Origin: JAWKRB01 sp041389885
GTDB taxonomy: Bacteria > Myxococcota_A > Polyangia > Polyangiales > Ga0077539
Length of the DNA: 64,000 bases
Assembly (NCBI GenBank): GCA_041389885.1
Contig: JAWKRB010000039.1
Location: 1 to 64,000 of the forward strand
Direction: 5' to 3'
The notes below the pieces were generated by a model. The model worked only from the letters and a program-made list of their open reading frames with translations, was not told the DNA's origin and searched no databases. Both the position numbers and the translations under genes were made by a program. Shown one piece after another: positions 1 through 9,590 of this stretch; positions within the stretch are counted from its first letter, which is position 1; the number at the start of each line of letters is the position of its first letter.

Positions 1-181
1 GGGCGGCGCGGACAGACCAGAGGCGCATCACGCTTGTTTTCAAGCGGATTCCTGACTTGTGTGTCGAACGCAGCCCGAGGCGGGAGAAGGGGTGCGCGGC
101 AGCGCGGGATGTGGGCCCGTCTGTCGCGCTCAACCCTTCACCTCCCCTGTGGAAAGGTACTAGCGTACCGCCCGCCCCCCG
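1..181. other. non-coding leader before first gene
   Basis: No convincing reading frame is seen here. Positions 31-46 can form a small hairpin (6-bp stem, TTTT loop). Positions 156-169 are a perfect inverted repeat, GGTAC-TAGC-GTACC, ending 12 bases before the ATG at 182, and a TACTAG hexamer inside it could be a -10 box. An operator role for the repeat is inferred from position alone. Confidence 0.35.
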
Positions 182-1822
182 ATGCCCGCCCCCCACGACG
201 CCTCCGCCGCGCAGGACGGCTCGCGACGCTTCACCGAGTACCGCGGCTTTCTCCCCTTCGCGCGCAGGGCCTCCGCGCGCGAGGTGCGGGCGCTCTGGGC
301 CGAGCGCGCGACCCGAGGTCCCCGGCCCGTGTGGATGCACGTGCACGTGCCCTACTGCCCGCAGATCTGCTCGTTCTGCCACTGCGGCAAGCTGCTGCTC
401 ACGCAGCCCGCGCAGCTCGACGCGTGGCTCGCGCGCGCCGAGGACGAGGCGCGCTTCTTCTCCCCCGCGCTCCGCGGCGCCCACGTCCAGAACCTCTACC
501 TCGGGGGAGGAACACCGAACCTCCTCTCTCCCAAGCAGTTGGAGCGACTCATGGTCGCCCTTCGGGGGGCCTTTGACTTCGCGCCCGAGGGGCGGCGCAC
601 CCTCGAGGTGCTCCCGAGCGCGTACCGCGACGGCACCCTCGCCGTGGCCGCGGCGCACGGGATCAACCGCCTCAGCGCGGGGGTGCAGTCGTCCGAGCGC
701 GCGCTCCTCGACGGCGTGGGGCGCGCGCCCGACCTCGCGCGGCTCGAGGTGATCCTGCGCGAGGCCGCGGCGCTGGGGGTCGACGACGTGAACGTCGACC
801 TCGCCTGGCGCCTCCAGGGAGACACCGAGGCGCGCTTCTTTCGCAGCGTCGCCGACGTGCTCGACCTCGGTCCGAGCACCGTGAGCGTGCACCTCCTCGC
901 GCCCACCGCGGCGCACCCGGTGTACGCCTCCGTCGCCGACGAGCGCGAGGTCTACCGGCAGTTTCGCGGCTTCGCCGAGGGCGAGGGCGCCCGCGCGCTG
1001 GCCCGCTCGCACCCGGAGTACGTGTGGCGCGCGCTGCCCACGGTGATGACCCTCGCGCGCCGCGACTACGTTGACGCGGGGCGGTATTTCACCTGGCAGT
1101 ACTCCGACATGGAGACCGTCGAGATGGACATGTTCGCCCTCGGGCGCTTCGGCCTCTCGCACCTGCTCGGCGCCGCGCGCTACGAGAACGCCTCCCCCGT
1201 GAGCGAGTTCAACCCCGACGCGCCGGCGTACCGCGTCACCCGCGTCGACGGCGCGACCGACGGCGCGATGGACGCGCTGTCGCACCTGATCCGCGACGGG
1301 CGCTGCGAGCCCGAGACGCTGCGTCGCTTCTACGGCGACGACGTCGACGAGCTGCGCGCGAAGCTCGACGCGCTCTGCGCCGAGGGGACGCTCCGGCGCG
1401 AGGGCGAGGTCTACCGCACCGACCGCGACCCCGGCTCCCTCGGGATGGGACCGCTGAGCGCGCTCTTCTCCGCCGCCGAGCAGCGCGCGCGGGAGCTCAA
1501 CGCCGGAGACGACGGGCCGCCGCGGCTGATCCCCATGCGCGACCGCCGTCCCCGCGCGCCGGCGCCCTCGGTGACGCTCGACGTCGGGGGCGCGGCGATG
1601 GCGGTCTTCGTCGAGCGCGTCGTGCCGGGGCGGGACTACTGCCGCGAGACCCGCGGTCTCGGGATGTTCTACGCGAGCGACGGCGGCGCGCCCCGCTCGG
1701 CGGTGCACGACGCCCTCGAGCGGCTCCGCGACGCCCTCACGGCCGAGGCCGAGCGCGGCGCCGACGACCTCCAGGACCTCTGCGCGCGGACGACCCGCGC
1801 GCTAGCTCAGCACGGGGAGTGA
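182..1822 (+). CDS. HemN-like radical SAM oxidoreductase
   Basis: A radical-SAM enzyme related to the coproporphyrinogen III dehydrogenase (HemN/HemW) group. The [4Fe-4S]/SAM motif CX3CX2C is at residues 59/63/66, followed at once by C68, and the family GGGTP motif is at 108-112. The N-terminal 350 residues look like the catalytic barrel, and a HemN-type C-terminal helical region follows from about residue 360. At 546 aa it is longer than HemN (about 450), the extra sequence being C-terminal. True haem synthesis is doubtful because no other haem gene is nearby; the context is three more radical-SAM genes. The 3' end overlaps the convergent gene by 21 bases. Confidence 0.8.
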   Translation: MPAPHDASAAQDGSRRFTEYRGFLPFARRASAREVRALWAERATRGPRPVWMHVHVPYCPQICSFCHCGKLLLTQPAQLDAWLARAEDEARFFSPALRGAHVQNLYLGGGTPNLLSPKQLERLMVALRGAFDFAPEGRRTLEVLPSAYRDGTLAVAAAHGINRLSAGVQSSERALLDGVGRAPDLARLEVILREAAALGVDDVNVDLAWRLQGDTEARFFRSVADVLDLGPSTVSVHLLAPTAAHPVYASVADEREVYRQFRGFAEGEGARALARSHPEYVWRALPTVMTLARRDYVDAGRYFTWQYSDMETVEMDMFALGRFGLSHLLGAARYENASPVSEFNPDAPAYRVTRVDGATDGAMDALSHLIRDGRCEPETLRRFYGDDVDELRAKLDALCAEGTLRREGEVYRTDRDPGSLGMGPLSALFSAAEQRARELNAGDDGPPRLIPMRDRRPRAPAPSVTLDVGGAAMAVFVERVVPGRDYCRETRGLGMFYASDGGAPRSAVHDALERLRDALTAEAERGADDLQDLCARTTRALAQHGE

Positions 1823-3277
1823 CACGCGCGCCGGCGCGGCCGCGGGCTCGTCGAAATCGCGGGAGGTTCGGCGGTAGGGGCCGTCGACGTCGTCGGGCTC
1901 GGCGGGGGGCGGCATGGCGCCCGAGAGCAGCTTGCGGGCGACGGCGGCGCCCTCGCTGCGGTAGGTCCACGCGAAGCGCGCGAGGTCGCTCCAGCGCCCG
2001 TTGGCGGCGAAGACCTTGAGGTACCCGAGGAGCTGCGCGGCCTCCATCTCGCGGCGGGTGAGGCGCTCGAAGGCGAGGGAGTGGCCGATCTGGTTGATGT
2101 AGTCGTCCCAGTTGCGCGAGAGCAGCCGGTAGCCGCCCTCGCCCCGCGCGGCCATGCGCGCGACCTCCGTGCCGGGGTAGGGGACCATCGTCGAGAACAC
2201 GGGCACCTCGGGGTTGAGGGCGACGGCGAAATCGACCGTGCGCATCGCGCTCGCCCAGGTCTCGTTGGGGTGGCCGAGGATGAACAGCCCCTCGACGGCG
2301 AGTCCCGCCTCGGCGGCCACGCGCCGCGCGGCGAGCACGCGCTCGCGGGTGATGCCCTTGTGCATCGCGCGCATCGCGTCGGCGTCGCCGGTCTCGACGC
2401 CGAGCCCCACGCGGTAGCACCCCGCGGCGCGCATCTTCTCGAAGAGCGCGCGGCTCGCGGTGTTCACGTGGGTCTGCGCCCACCAGCGCACGCGCCGGCC
2501 GACGCCCGCGGCGATCATCGCGTCGAGGAGCCGCTCGCTGCGCCGCGCGTCGACGGTGAAGATCTCGTCGCACACGAGGAGCTCGCGCACGCGGTGGCGC
2601 GAGAGCAGCCACTCGATGTCGGAGAGCACCCGCGCGACGGAGTGCTGGCGCACCCTGCGGCCCGCGGGGTTCTCGCAGAAATTGCAGGCGTAGGGGCAGC
2701 CTCGCTGGGTCACGAGGAGGGCGCGGGGCGCGCGGGGGAGGAGGTCCCACGCGGGGCGGGGAAAGACGTCGAGGTCGACCTCGTTGTCGCGCTCGGCGCT
2801 GCGCCAGGGCGCGCCGTCGCGGCGGTAGACCAGGCCCGGGATCCCTCGCACCGGCGCCGACGCCGCCAGGGCGCGGGCGAGCTCGTCGAGGGTGTGCTCG
2901 CCCTCGCCCACCACCCCGAGGTCGAACTCCGGGAACTCCTCCAGCGTGCGCTCGGGGAGCGCCGAGACGTGCGGTCCTCCGAGCACGGTGATCACGCCGG
3001 GGAGCGCGCGCTTGAGCCCCCGCGCCACGCGCCCCGCGGAGCGCACCTCGTTGGTGAACGCCGTGACCCCCACGAGGTCGGGGCGAAAGGTCCTCGCGCG
3101 GCGCAGCACCTCGTCGTGCCGCAGCCGCTCGAGGCGCGCGTCGACGATGGCGACCTCGATGTCGCCCCGGCGGCGCAGCATCGCGGCGAGGTACGCGAGG
3201 CCCACGCGGCCGAAGTCGGGCGTGTCGAACTGGTCGACGCGCTGCCTCGGCGGGGGGTTGATCAGCAGCGCGCGCAC
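1802..3277 (-). CDS. B12-binding-type radical SAM protein
   Basis: A 491-aa protein with the two-domain layout of cobalamin-dependent radical-SAM enzymes (BchE/P-methylase type). Residues 1-150 resemble a B12-binding Rossmann domain (MRALLINPPP start, a VLGGPHVSALPE stretch and a VVGEGEHTL motif). The radical-SAM core begins at the CX3CX2C cysteines 194/198/201. Such enzymes often perform C-methylations or ring formations on unactivated carbons; the substrate here is unknown. The GTG start has a GAGG ribosome site about 15 bases upstream. It lies 21 bases after another B12-radical-SAM gene on the same strand, so the two are probably co-transcribed. Confidence 0.82.
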   Translation of the reverse strand: MRALLINPPPRQRVDQFDTPDFGRVGLAYLAAMLRRRGDIEVAIVDARLERLRHDEVLRRARTFRPDLVGVTAFTNEVRSAGRVARGLKRALPGVITVLGGPHVSALPERTLEEFPEFDLGVVGEGEHTLDELARALAASAPVRGIPGLVYRRDGAPWRSAERDNEVDLDVFPRPAWDLLPRAPRALLVTQRGCPYACNFCENPAGRRVRQHSVARVLSDIEWLLSRHRVRELLVCDEIFTVDARRSERLLDAMIAAGVGRRVRWWAQTHVNTASRALFEKMRAAGCYRVGLGVETGDADAMRAMHKGITRERVLAARRVAAEAGLAVEGLFILGHPNETWASAMRTVDFAVALNPEVPVFSTMVPYPGTEVARMAARGEGGYRLLSRNWDDYINQIGHSLAFERLTRREMEAAQLLGYLKVFAANGRWSDLARFAWTYRSEGAAVARKLLSGAMPPPAEPDDVDGPYRRTSRDFDEPAAAPARVSLPVLS

Positions 3278-3298
3278 CGGGCCTCGATCCCCCTCACC

Positions 3299-5203
3299 TC
3301 ACCCCGCGCGCGCCGCGGAGCGCTCCCAGCGCTGGAGCGTGTCGACGATGCGGGCCATGAGGTCCTGGTCGAAGACGAATTCGTGGTCGTGCCAGCGGGA
3401 GAGGTAGCTCACGGCGAAGCGCCGGGTGCGTGCGAATCCCCGGGGCGCGCCGCTCGCAGACTGCAGCGCCACCGCGGCCTTGCGCTGGCCCCCGGTGAGC
3501 AGCAGCACCACCGCGGGGGCGTCGCGCACCAGGCTGTCCCACTGGATCCCGTCGAGGGACCACCCCGAGTCGGCCAGGGCGCTGTCCCACAGCGGCGCGA
3601 AGCTCAGCGCCTCGTCGCGGTCGAGCACGGGCGCGCCCTCCACCGCGGCGCCGCGCGCGGGCGAGAAGGGCATGGGCTCGTCGGCCGCGACGGCCTCCAC
3701 CGCGAACTGGTCGTGCACCGCGCCGTGCCGCGCGAACCACCGCGCGAGCTCGTCGGGGTCGGCGTCGGGGAGCATCATGGGCCACGCGTGCTCAGGCGGA
3801 AACGGCGTGCTCGCGCACACGCGGCCGTCGACGCGGTCGAAGAGGTCCATGGTCCGCCGCGCGCGCACCGCGGGGTCGCCGCCGGGCACGTCGAGGCGCC
3901 AGAGCAGCCCGCGCCGCTCGCCCGTGTTGTTCGCCGTGAGCGCGGGGTCCTGGCCCTGGAGAAAGAACATGTACGGCAGCAGGGTCACCCCGCCCAGCAC
4001 GCCGAGGCCCAGCGCGAATTCGACGAACGCCGCGTTCGCCTCGAAGTGCGCCTCGGTCGACCCGGGGATGCCGATGGGCACGCCCATGAACACCTTGCGC
4101 CCGCCCCCGCGCTGAAACGCGCGCAGCGCCTCGGCGACCTGCTCCGCGGTGCCGGGCTTGCCGAGGGCTCGACGCATCTCGTCGCTGGCGGCGTCGAGGC
4201 CGAAGAACACGCTGTCGAAGCCGGCCTCGTTCCAGAGCCGCACGCCCTCCTCGGTGACCCTGCGGTCGAGGAGCACCTGCCCCCGAAACGACACCTCCGC
4301 GGACCACTTCTTACGCGCCTCGGCCACCCGCGCGAGGAGCTGCTCGAACTGCTGTGGCAGCACGTTCGTCGTCGCGTCGCTGAACTGGATCGAGAGGTTG
4401 CGCGGGCTGCCCAGCGCGCTCCACGCGGCGACGATCTCTTCGATCTGCTCGAAGACCAGGTCAGACTCGCCCCGCGCGAACTCGCCGTACAGGTTGTGGT
4501 TCGAGCAGAACCCGCAGCGGTAGGGGCAGCCGAGGTTGAGGAACACCGGCATCGTCGGGCAGTCGTCGTCGGCGATGAGCGCGACGAGGGACGCGTAGTC
4601 CACCGACGAGGGCGGCGGCGGCGGCGGCTCGCCCGAGAGGGAGACCAGGCGCGGCGCGCTGAGCGCGTCGCCGTACCAGAGCGAAGGGTGCGCGGGGAGC
4701 GCCTGCGGGCGTCGGTCGAGGAGGGCGCGCACGAGGGGCAGCCACACGCGCTCCGCGCCCCGACCCACCACCACGTCGATCCACGGGAGCCGCAGCGCCT
4801 CGGGCTCTTCGATCGCCTCAGGGCCGCCGAGGACCACGACGCGCGACGGCGCCCGCGCCTTGAGCAGCCGCGCGACCTGCAGGGTGACGTCGACGCTGTT
4901 GCGAAACACCGACAGCGCGATCACCGCCTCGCCGCCCTCGAGCAGCGCGTCGACGATCTCGTCGAAGTACCAGGGCACCTCGGCGTAGCAGCGGGCCATC
5001 GCGTCGAGGCGCTCGGCCATGCTCGGGTCGCGGAGAAAGGTGCGGTACGCCGCGGCGAACACCACCGTGGGCGCCTCGCCCAGGGCGCCCCGAGGGCGCA
5101 GCACCCGCGCGCGCAGCCCCGCGCTGCGCAGGAGCCCCGAGAGGTGCACCACGCCGTTGCTCAGCCACGGCTGCGTGCCGTAGAGCGGGAGGTTGGCGAG
5201 CAC
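3299..5203 (-). CDS. B12-binding-type radical SAM protein
   Basis: A large radical-SAM protein with an N-terminal cobalamin-binding-like domain (a VVVLGGPEAIEEPEAL stretch near residues 123-138) and the SAM-cluster cysteines CX3CX2C at about 226/230/233. The C-terminal 250 residues match no domain I recognise. The frame stays open upstream to 5362, but that stretch has poorer codon use and runs into the divergent gene's start. I prefer the GTG at 5203, preceded by GGGG and directly opening VLANLPLYG, a typical first beta strand. It is first in a two-gene minus-strand unit with 1802-3277. Substrate unknown. Confidence 0.8.
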   Translation of the reverse strand: MLANLPLYGTQPWLSNGVVHLSGLLRSAGLRARVLRPRGALGEAPTVVFAAAYRTFLRDPSMAERLDAMARCYAEVPWYFDEIVDALLEGGEAVIALSVFRNSVDVTLQVARLLKARAPSRVVVLGGPEAIEEPEALRLPWIDVVVGRGAERVWLPLVRALLDRRPQALPAHPSLWYGDALSAPRLVSLSGEPPPPPPSSVDYASLVALIADDDCPTMPVFLNLGCPYRCGFCSNHNLYGEFARGESDLVFEQIEEIVAAWSALGSPRNLSIQFSDATTNVLPQQFEQLLARVAEARKKWSAEVSFRGQVLLDRRVTEEGVRLWNEAGFDSVFFGLDAASDEMRRALGKPGTAEQVAEALRAFQRGGGRKVFMGVPIGIPGSTEAHFEANAAFVEFALGLGVLGGVTLLPYMFFLQGQDPALTANNTGERRGLLWRLDVPGGDPAVRARRTMDLFDRVDGRVCASTPFPPEHAWPMMLPDADPDELARWFARHGAVHDQFAVEAVAADEPMPFSPARGAAVEGAPVLDRDEALSFAPLWDSALADSGWSLDGIQWDSLVRDAPAVVLLLTGGQRKAAVALQSASGAPRGFARTRRFAVSYLSRWHDHEFVFDQDLMARIVDTLQRWERSAARAG

Positions 5204-5342
5204 GACATCCCCGCGAGGGATTGAATGACGAACCCGCGGGGGGCTGGCGCTTTGAGCCACGATACGCGACGATATCACCTTCGATTGGCGCGTGCGGTGG
5301 TGCGGTTCGTGCCAGGACTGTTTCGAGAAAGACAGGTCACCC

Positions 5343-7895
5343 GTGCAGCACTTGATCCCCAAGACCTCTGACGATCAACACTCCGCAACCGCGTGCGCGC
5401 CCTCGCAATCTCTGCGCGGCGCGACGGCGATGGTGCTGGGGGCGTTGTCGCTCCTGGGCGCTGCGGAGAGCGGCTGTCGGAGGAGCGCGACGGCCCCCGC
5501 GGCGCGTCCCGCCAGCTCGACCGTGACGGCGGCCCCGGCGGCTCGAGCGCCGGCGATGCCCGCGAGCGTCGACGCCCGCGTCGCCCAGATGCGCGACCAC
5601 GTCGCCGCGCGCCCCGAGCTCGCGAGGCTCAACGCCGACGAGGCGAGCTTCGCCGAGGTGCGCCGCACGCTGCTCAACCCCTGGCGCCAGAGCTGGGCCC
5701 GCCGCGACGCCGCGGGCTACGGCGCGCTGGTGCAGGGCGGCGCGCTGGCGTGGTCCGCGGGGGAGCGCGTGCTCCGCCGGGAGCTCGAGGGCGTGCGGGA
5801 GTACGAGTGGCGCCTGAGCGCCGGCGCCGACGCCGCGCAGGACGCGCGGGGCTACCTCGCGACCTTTCAGCAGGTCGAAGACGTGCGCCTCGACGTGCAC
5901 CGCTTCGTGCCCGCGGGCGACACCGCGACGATGGACGTGAACTTCGACCTCCGCGGCCGCACCGCCGACGGCGCGCGGCGCAACGACCGCGGCTGGCTCG
6001 CGGTCACCGTCGCCCGCCGCGACGGCGCCTGGCGCGTCACGGGGATGACCCCCCGCGCCATGGAGAGCCTCGAGGCCTCGCGCGCGCCCACCTTCGCCGC
6101 GGCCACCGCGAGCACGGGCCTCGACCGGGTCCCCGTGGCGCACCGCAGCGAGGCCATCCGCCGCGGGGGCTACGCCCTCGCCGTGGCCGACTACGACGGC
6201 GACGAGCGCCCCGACGTGCTCGTCGGCAACGAGGGCGCGGTGCAGCTCTTTCGCAACGTCGGCGGGCGCTTCGAAGAGGTCTCGCAGGCCGCGGGGCTCC
6301 ACGGCGAGACGCGGGTGAAGTCCGCGGTCTTCGCCGACCTCGACAACGACGGGCGGCGCGACCTGGTGATGCTCCGCTTCGTCGAGCGCGCCACCGACGG
6401 CGACGACCTCGCGGTGTACCGCAACGCGGGCGAGGGGCGCTTCGTGCTCATGCCCGACGCGCTGCCGCGCACCCAGCGCTACGACCGGGGCATGCCCCTC
6501 GCCGTCGCCGACTTCGACAACAACGGCACCCTCGACCTGTACCTGGGCTTCCCCGGCGCGCGAGACTTCACCAACAACCTCAACCGCGGCAGCCGCGCCG
6601 ATGGCCTTGTCTCCCAGGGGCTCTGGCTCAACCGCGGCGACTGGCGCTTCACCGAGTCGGCCCCCGACAGCACCCTCGCGCGCGACCGCGACGTGTACCC
6701 GCACGCCACCCTCGTCGCCGACTTCAACGGCGACCACCGCTCCGACCTCCTGGTCATCGACGACAGCGGGCGCGTGAGCCCGGTGTACCAGAACGCCGGC
6801 GGCGGGAGCTTCGCGCGGGTCAACAGCGCCTCCGGGGTGAACGCCACGGGGTGGAGCATGGGCGCCGCCGCGGGCGACTTCGACGGCGACGGCGACACCG
6901 ACGTGGTCACCACGCACGTCGACCTCCTCGACGGGCTGCGCATGGCCGCCAGCGCCGAGGGCCGCGAGGGCAACCCCCGCGTGGCCGAGCGCCTCACCAC
7001 GATGCACCGCGACCTGCGCGGGAGCATGCTGTACCGCAACCGCGGCGACGGCACCTTCGACGAGGTGACCCAGCAAGCAGGGCTGGGCTGGGTGGGCGAG
7101 GGCGCCGCGGGCGCCGAGTGGATCGACTACAACAACGACGGCCGCCTCGACCTCTACGTGGCCAACGGGCTGTGGTCCGGCGGCGAGGAGGAGTTCTCGT
7201 CGCTGTTCCTGCGCGCGGCGGTGCTCGGCGACGACACGCGCACCTGGGAGGCCCACGACACCATCACGGGGACGAACCCCCTGGCGCGCAGGGTCCTCGA
7301 GCCCAACCCGATGCTCACCGTGCTGCGAGAGTTTCGCGGTCACCTCGACGGCGCCGCGGGCGTGGCGGCGGCGCCGTCGCTCTCGATGGCGGGCTACCAG
7401 CGCAACAAGCTGTTTCGCAACAACGGCGACGGCACCTTCACCGACGTCGCCTACCTCGAGGCGGCCGACCGCACCGAGGACGGCTACGTCATCGCCCCCG
7501 CCGACATCGACAACGACGGGCGGCAAGACCTCGTGCTGCGGCACTGCGACCCCTCGCCGGGGCTCTCGTTCGAGTCGCTCACCGTGCTCCGCAACGTGGG
7601 CGCCGGGGGCAACTCGCTGCGCATCGCCGCGCGGGGCGGAGAGAACAGCACCGACGGATACGGCGCCACGGTGACCGCGTTCGTGGGCGACCGGCGCATC
7701 GTGCGGGAGATCCGCGCGGTGAGCGGCGCGGTGCAGGGCGAGCCCGTGGCCTTCATCGGCCTCGGCACCGCGCAGCGGGCCGACCGCGTCGAGATCCGCT
7801 GGCCCACCGGCGCGACGCAGGTGCAGCAGAACGTGCCCTCGGGGCGCGTGGTGGTCCGTGAGGCCCGCGCCGAGACGCGACTCGCTCGGCGGTGA
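5343..7895 (+). CDS. secreted FG-GAP/VCBS repeat protein with ASPIC/UnbV domain
   Basis: An exported beta-propeller protein of the CRTAC1/ASPIC type. A hydrophobic segment ending AAESGC suggests a signal peptide, possibly lipoprotein type. Next comes an NTF2-like region, then at least seven FG-GAP repeats with Ca-binding DxDxDGxxD-like loops (for example DYDGDERPD, DFDGDGDTD, DYNNDGRLD). The C-terminal ASPIC/UnbV domain ends in IRWPTGATQ. The start is uncertain: GTG 5343 has AGG upstream, GTG 5292 has no ribosome site, and ATG 5430 starts just before the hydrophobic segment. The gene's stop overlaps the next start by 4 bases (GTGA), implying coupled translation with the membrane protein. Function unknown. 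Confidence 0.8.
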   Translation: MQHLIPKTSDDQHSATACAPSQSLRGATAMVLGALSLLGAAESGCRRSATAPAARPASSTVTAAPAARAPAMPASVDARVAQMRDHVAARPELARLNADEASFAEVRRTLLNPWRQSWARRDAAGYGALVQGGALAWSAGERVLRRELEGVREYEWRLSAGADAAQDARGYLATFQQVEDVRLDVHRFVPAGDTATMDVNFDLRGRTADGARRNDRGWLAVTVARRDGAWRVTGMTPRAMESLEASRAPTFAAATASTGLDRVPVAHRSEAIRRGGYALAVADYDGDERPDVLVGNEGAVQLFRNVGGRFEEVSQAAGLHGETRVKSAVFADLDNDGRRDLVMLRFVERATDGDDLAVYRNAGEGRFVLMPDALPRTQRYDRGMPLAVADFDNNGTLDLYLGFPGARDFTNNLNRGSRADGLVSQGLWLNRGDWRFTESAPDSTLARDRDVYPHATLVADFNGDHRSDLLVIDDSGRVSPVYQNAGGGSFARVNSASGVNATGWSMGAAAGDFDGDGDTDVVTTHVDLLDGLRMAASAEGREGNPRVAERLTTMHRDLRGSMLYRNRGDGTFDEVTQQAGLGWVGEGAAGAEWIDYNNDGRLDLYVANGLWSGGEEEFSSLFLRAAVLGDDTRTWEAHDTITGTNPLARRVLEPNPMLTVLREFRGHLDGAAGVAAAPSLSMAGYQRNKLFRNNGDGTFTDVAYLEAADRTEDGYVIAPADIDNDGRQDLVLRHCDPSPGLSFESLTVLRNVGAGGNSLRIAARGGENSTDGYGATVTAFVGDRRIVREIRAVSGAVQGEPVAFIGLGTAQRADRVEIRWPTGATQVQQNVPSGRVVVREARAETRLARR

Positions 7896-9556
7896 CCTTC
7901 TCCTCGCGCGCCCTGCGCGACCCGCCCCGCGCGATCGCCGCGGGGTTCTTCGTGCTCGCCCTCGCCTGGGCCGCCCTCGGTCGCGCCGCCTCCGACGAGG
8001 GGACCCTCACCTGGTTCGCCTCCGCCCTCCTCGGCGAGTCGTTCGCCGCGGGGCTCTTTCTCCAGCGATTTCACCCCGCCCTGGGGCTGCTGTACCTCCC
8101 GACCCTGCCCTTCGGCTGGGGGGGATTCGTCGTCGCGCACGTCGCCGTGGCCTCGCTGGGGGTGCTCGCCGCGGGGCGCTGGATGCAGCGCGCGGGGGGA
8201 GACGGCGCCCTCGCGGCCCTCGCCCTGGCGGCGTCGCCGGCGTACCTCTACGGGGCCGTCACGGGGCAGTCGAACACCGACGGCGCGGCCCTGCTGCTCG
8301 TCGGGTGCGCGCTCTACGAGGGCGACGGGGGGAGGGCGCGCTTCGCCGGGGGGGCGGTCCTCGGGTTCACGGTGTGGGCGCGGTACGAGCTCGCGCCCGC
8401 GGTGGCGGCCCTCGCGCTCTACGCGCTGTGGCGCAAGGAGCGTCGCGCGGCCTTCGCGGGGGTGCTGCTCTGGCCCGTGGGGTACCTCGCCGCGGGGGCG
8501 GTGTACCACCGCATGGGGCTGTGGTTCGTGCGCTACCCGCCCCTCGACACGCTGTCGGCGCCGGGGATTCAAGAGGCGTTTCGGCTGCGTCCCTCGCCCG
8601 AGGCCGCGCGGCGGCTGGCGCTCGCGCCGGCGCTGGTGTCGGGGGCGTGGGCGCTCATGGCCGCCGGGGGCGCCCGGGGGGCGCTCGCGTCGACGAGGAT
8701 CATCGCGGGGGTCACGGGCTCCCTCGGCGCGCTCTTCGTCGCGCTGCCCTTCTTTGGGACCTTCGGCCCCGAGGTGGTCCCGCGGTACCTCTCGGTGGCG
8801 CTGCCCGCGGTGGCGGTGGCCGGGGGGGCGCTCGCGACGCTGAACCCGCGCTCCCTCGGGCCCGCCGTGGCCCTCGCGCTCACCGCGGCCGCGGCGTGGA
8901 TCGGCGCGCGCGCGGGGGGGACCTCGGCGCTCCTCCTGTCCGCGCCGCTCTCGGCGGCGTGGTGCGCGCTCGGGGTCGCGCGCCCCTCGGTGCGCCGCCT
9001 CGCGCTCGGCGTCGCGCTGTCGCTCCCGCTGCTCACCGCGCTCCCCTCCCCGCAGGACCTCGCGCGCTTCGAGGCCCCCTGGGCCCCCGTCGCCCTCGCC
9101 GACCGCGTGGCCGACCTCGCCCGCGCGCGCCCGCCCCGCACGGTGGTGACCAACGTGCAGAACCTCGCGCCCCTCCTCGCGGCTCGGGGATCGTTTCGCG
9201 TGCGATACCTCCTCGGATTCGACGTCGCGATGGCGCTCCCCGAGGTGACCCACCCCTCGAACGGGCAGCTCCAGGCCGTCGCCCGGGCCTTCAGCGCGCG
9301 CTACGAGCGCACCGGCGCCCTGTGGCCCTGCGGACTCGCGCGCGAGACATTCTACCCCGGTGACCTGGTGGTCCTCGGCGCCGAGTGGCGCACCGAGCCC
9401 CTCACGCCGTCGTCGATGTGGCGGCCCTTCACCGAGCGCGTCGCGGACCTGGATCACACGGTGATCCTGCGGGTCACCCGGGGGCCCTCGCGGGTCACCC
9501 TCCCGCCGCCGCCCTGGGCGCGCGCGCGGGGCCTGGGCGCCCTCTGCGGAAATTAG
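7892..9556 (+). CDS. polytopic membrane protein, GT-C-like
   Basis: A 554-aa protein with about ten predicted membrane helices in its first 400 residues and a soluble C-terminal 140 residues. This layout and early motifs (ASDEGTLTWFASALL, then QRFHP) resemble GT-C glycosyltransferases that use lipid-linked sugars, but no diagnostic catalytic motif is certain. Its GTG start overlaps the TGA of the upstream FG-GAP gene by four bases. One possibility is that the pair exports and decorates a surface protein or glycan. Membrane location is well supported; the enzymatic call is inference. Confidence 0.6.
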   Translation: MTFSSRALRDPPRAIAAGFFVLALAWAALGRAASDEGTLTWFASALLGESFAAGLFLQRFHPALGLLYLPTLPFGWGGFVVAHVAVASLGVLAAGRWMQRAGGDGALAALALAASPAYLYGAVTGQSNTDGAALLLVGCALYEGDGGRARFAGGAVLGFTVWARYELAPAVAALALYALWRKERRAAFAGVLLWPVGYLAAGAVYHRMGLWFVRYPPLDTLSAPGIQEAFRLRPSPEAARRLALAPALVSGAWALMAAGGARGALASTRIIAGVTGSLGALFVALPFFGTFGPEVVPRYLSVALPAVAVAGGALATLNPRSLGPAVALALTAAAAWIGARAGGTSALLLSAPLSAAWCALGVARPSVRRLALGVALSLPLLTALPSPQDLARFEAPWAPVALADRVADLARARPPRTVVTNVQNLAPLLAARGSFRVRYLLGFDVAMALPEVTHPSNGQLQAVARAFSARYERTGALWPCGLARETFYPGDLVVLGAEWRTEPLTPSSMWRPFTERVADLDHTVILRVTRGPSRVTLPPPPWARARGLGALCGN

Positions 9557-9590
9557 TCCGCGCCCATGCGACACTGCGCCACACGCGCAG

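Noticed and set aside
182..1822. Assignment as the true coproporphyrinogen III dehydrogenase
   Set aside because: Length, extra C-terminal sequence and neighbours do not support haem synthesis; only the HemN-like group is claimed.
2081..5224. A 1047-codon open frame on the plus strand opposite two radical-SAM genes
   Set aside because: It mirrors the minus-strand genes, has Arg/His/Ala-rich shadow composition and no domain. Long antisense frames are expected at this GC content.
5204..5362. N-terminal extension of the radical-SAM gene to 5362
   Set aside because: Codon use there is unlike the rest and it covers the divergent gene's control region; GTG 5203 begins the fold.
5337..7544. A 735-codon minus-strand frame opposite the FG-GAP gene
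   Set aside because: Antisense shadow; the FG-GAP and ASPIC motifs are on the plus strand.
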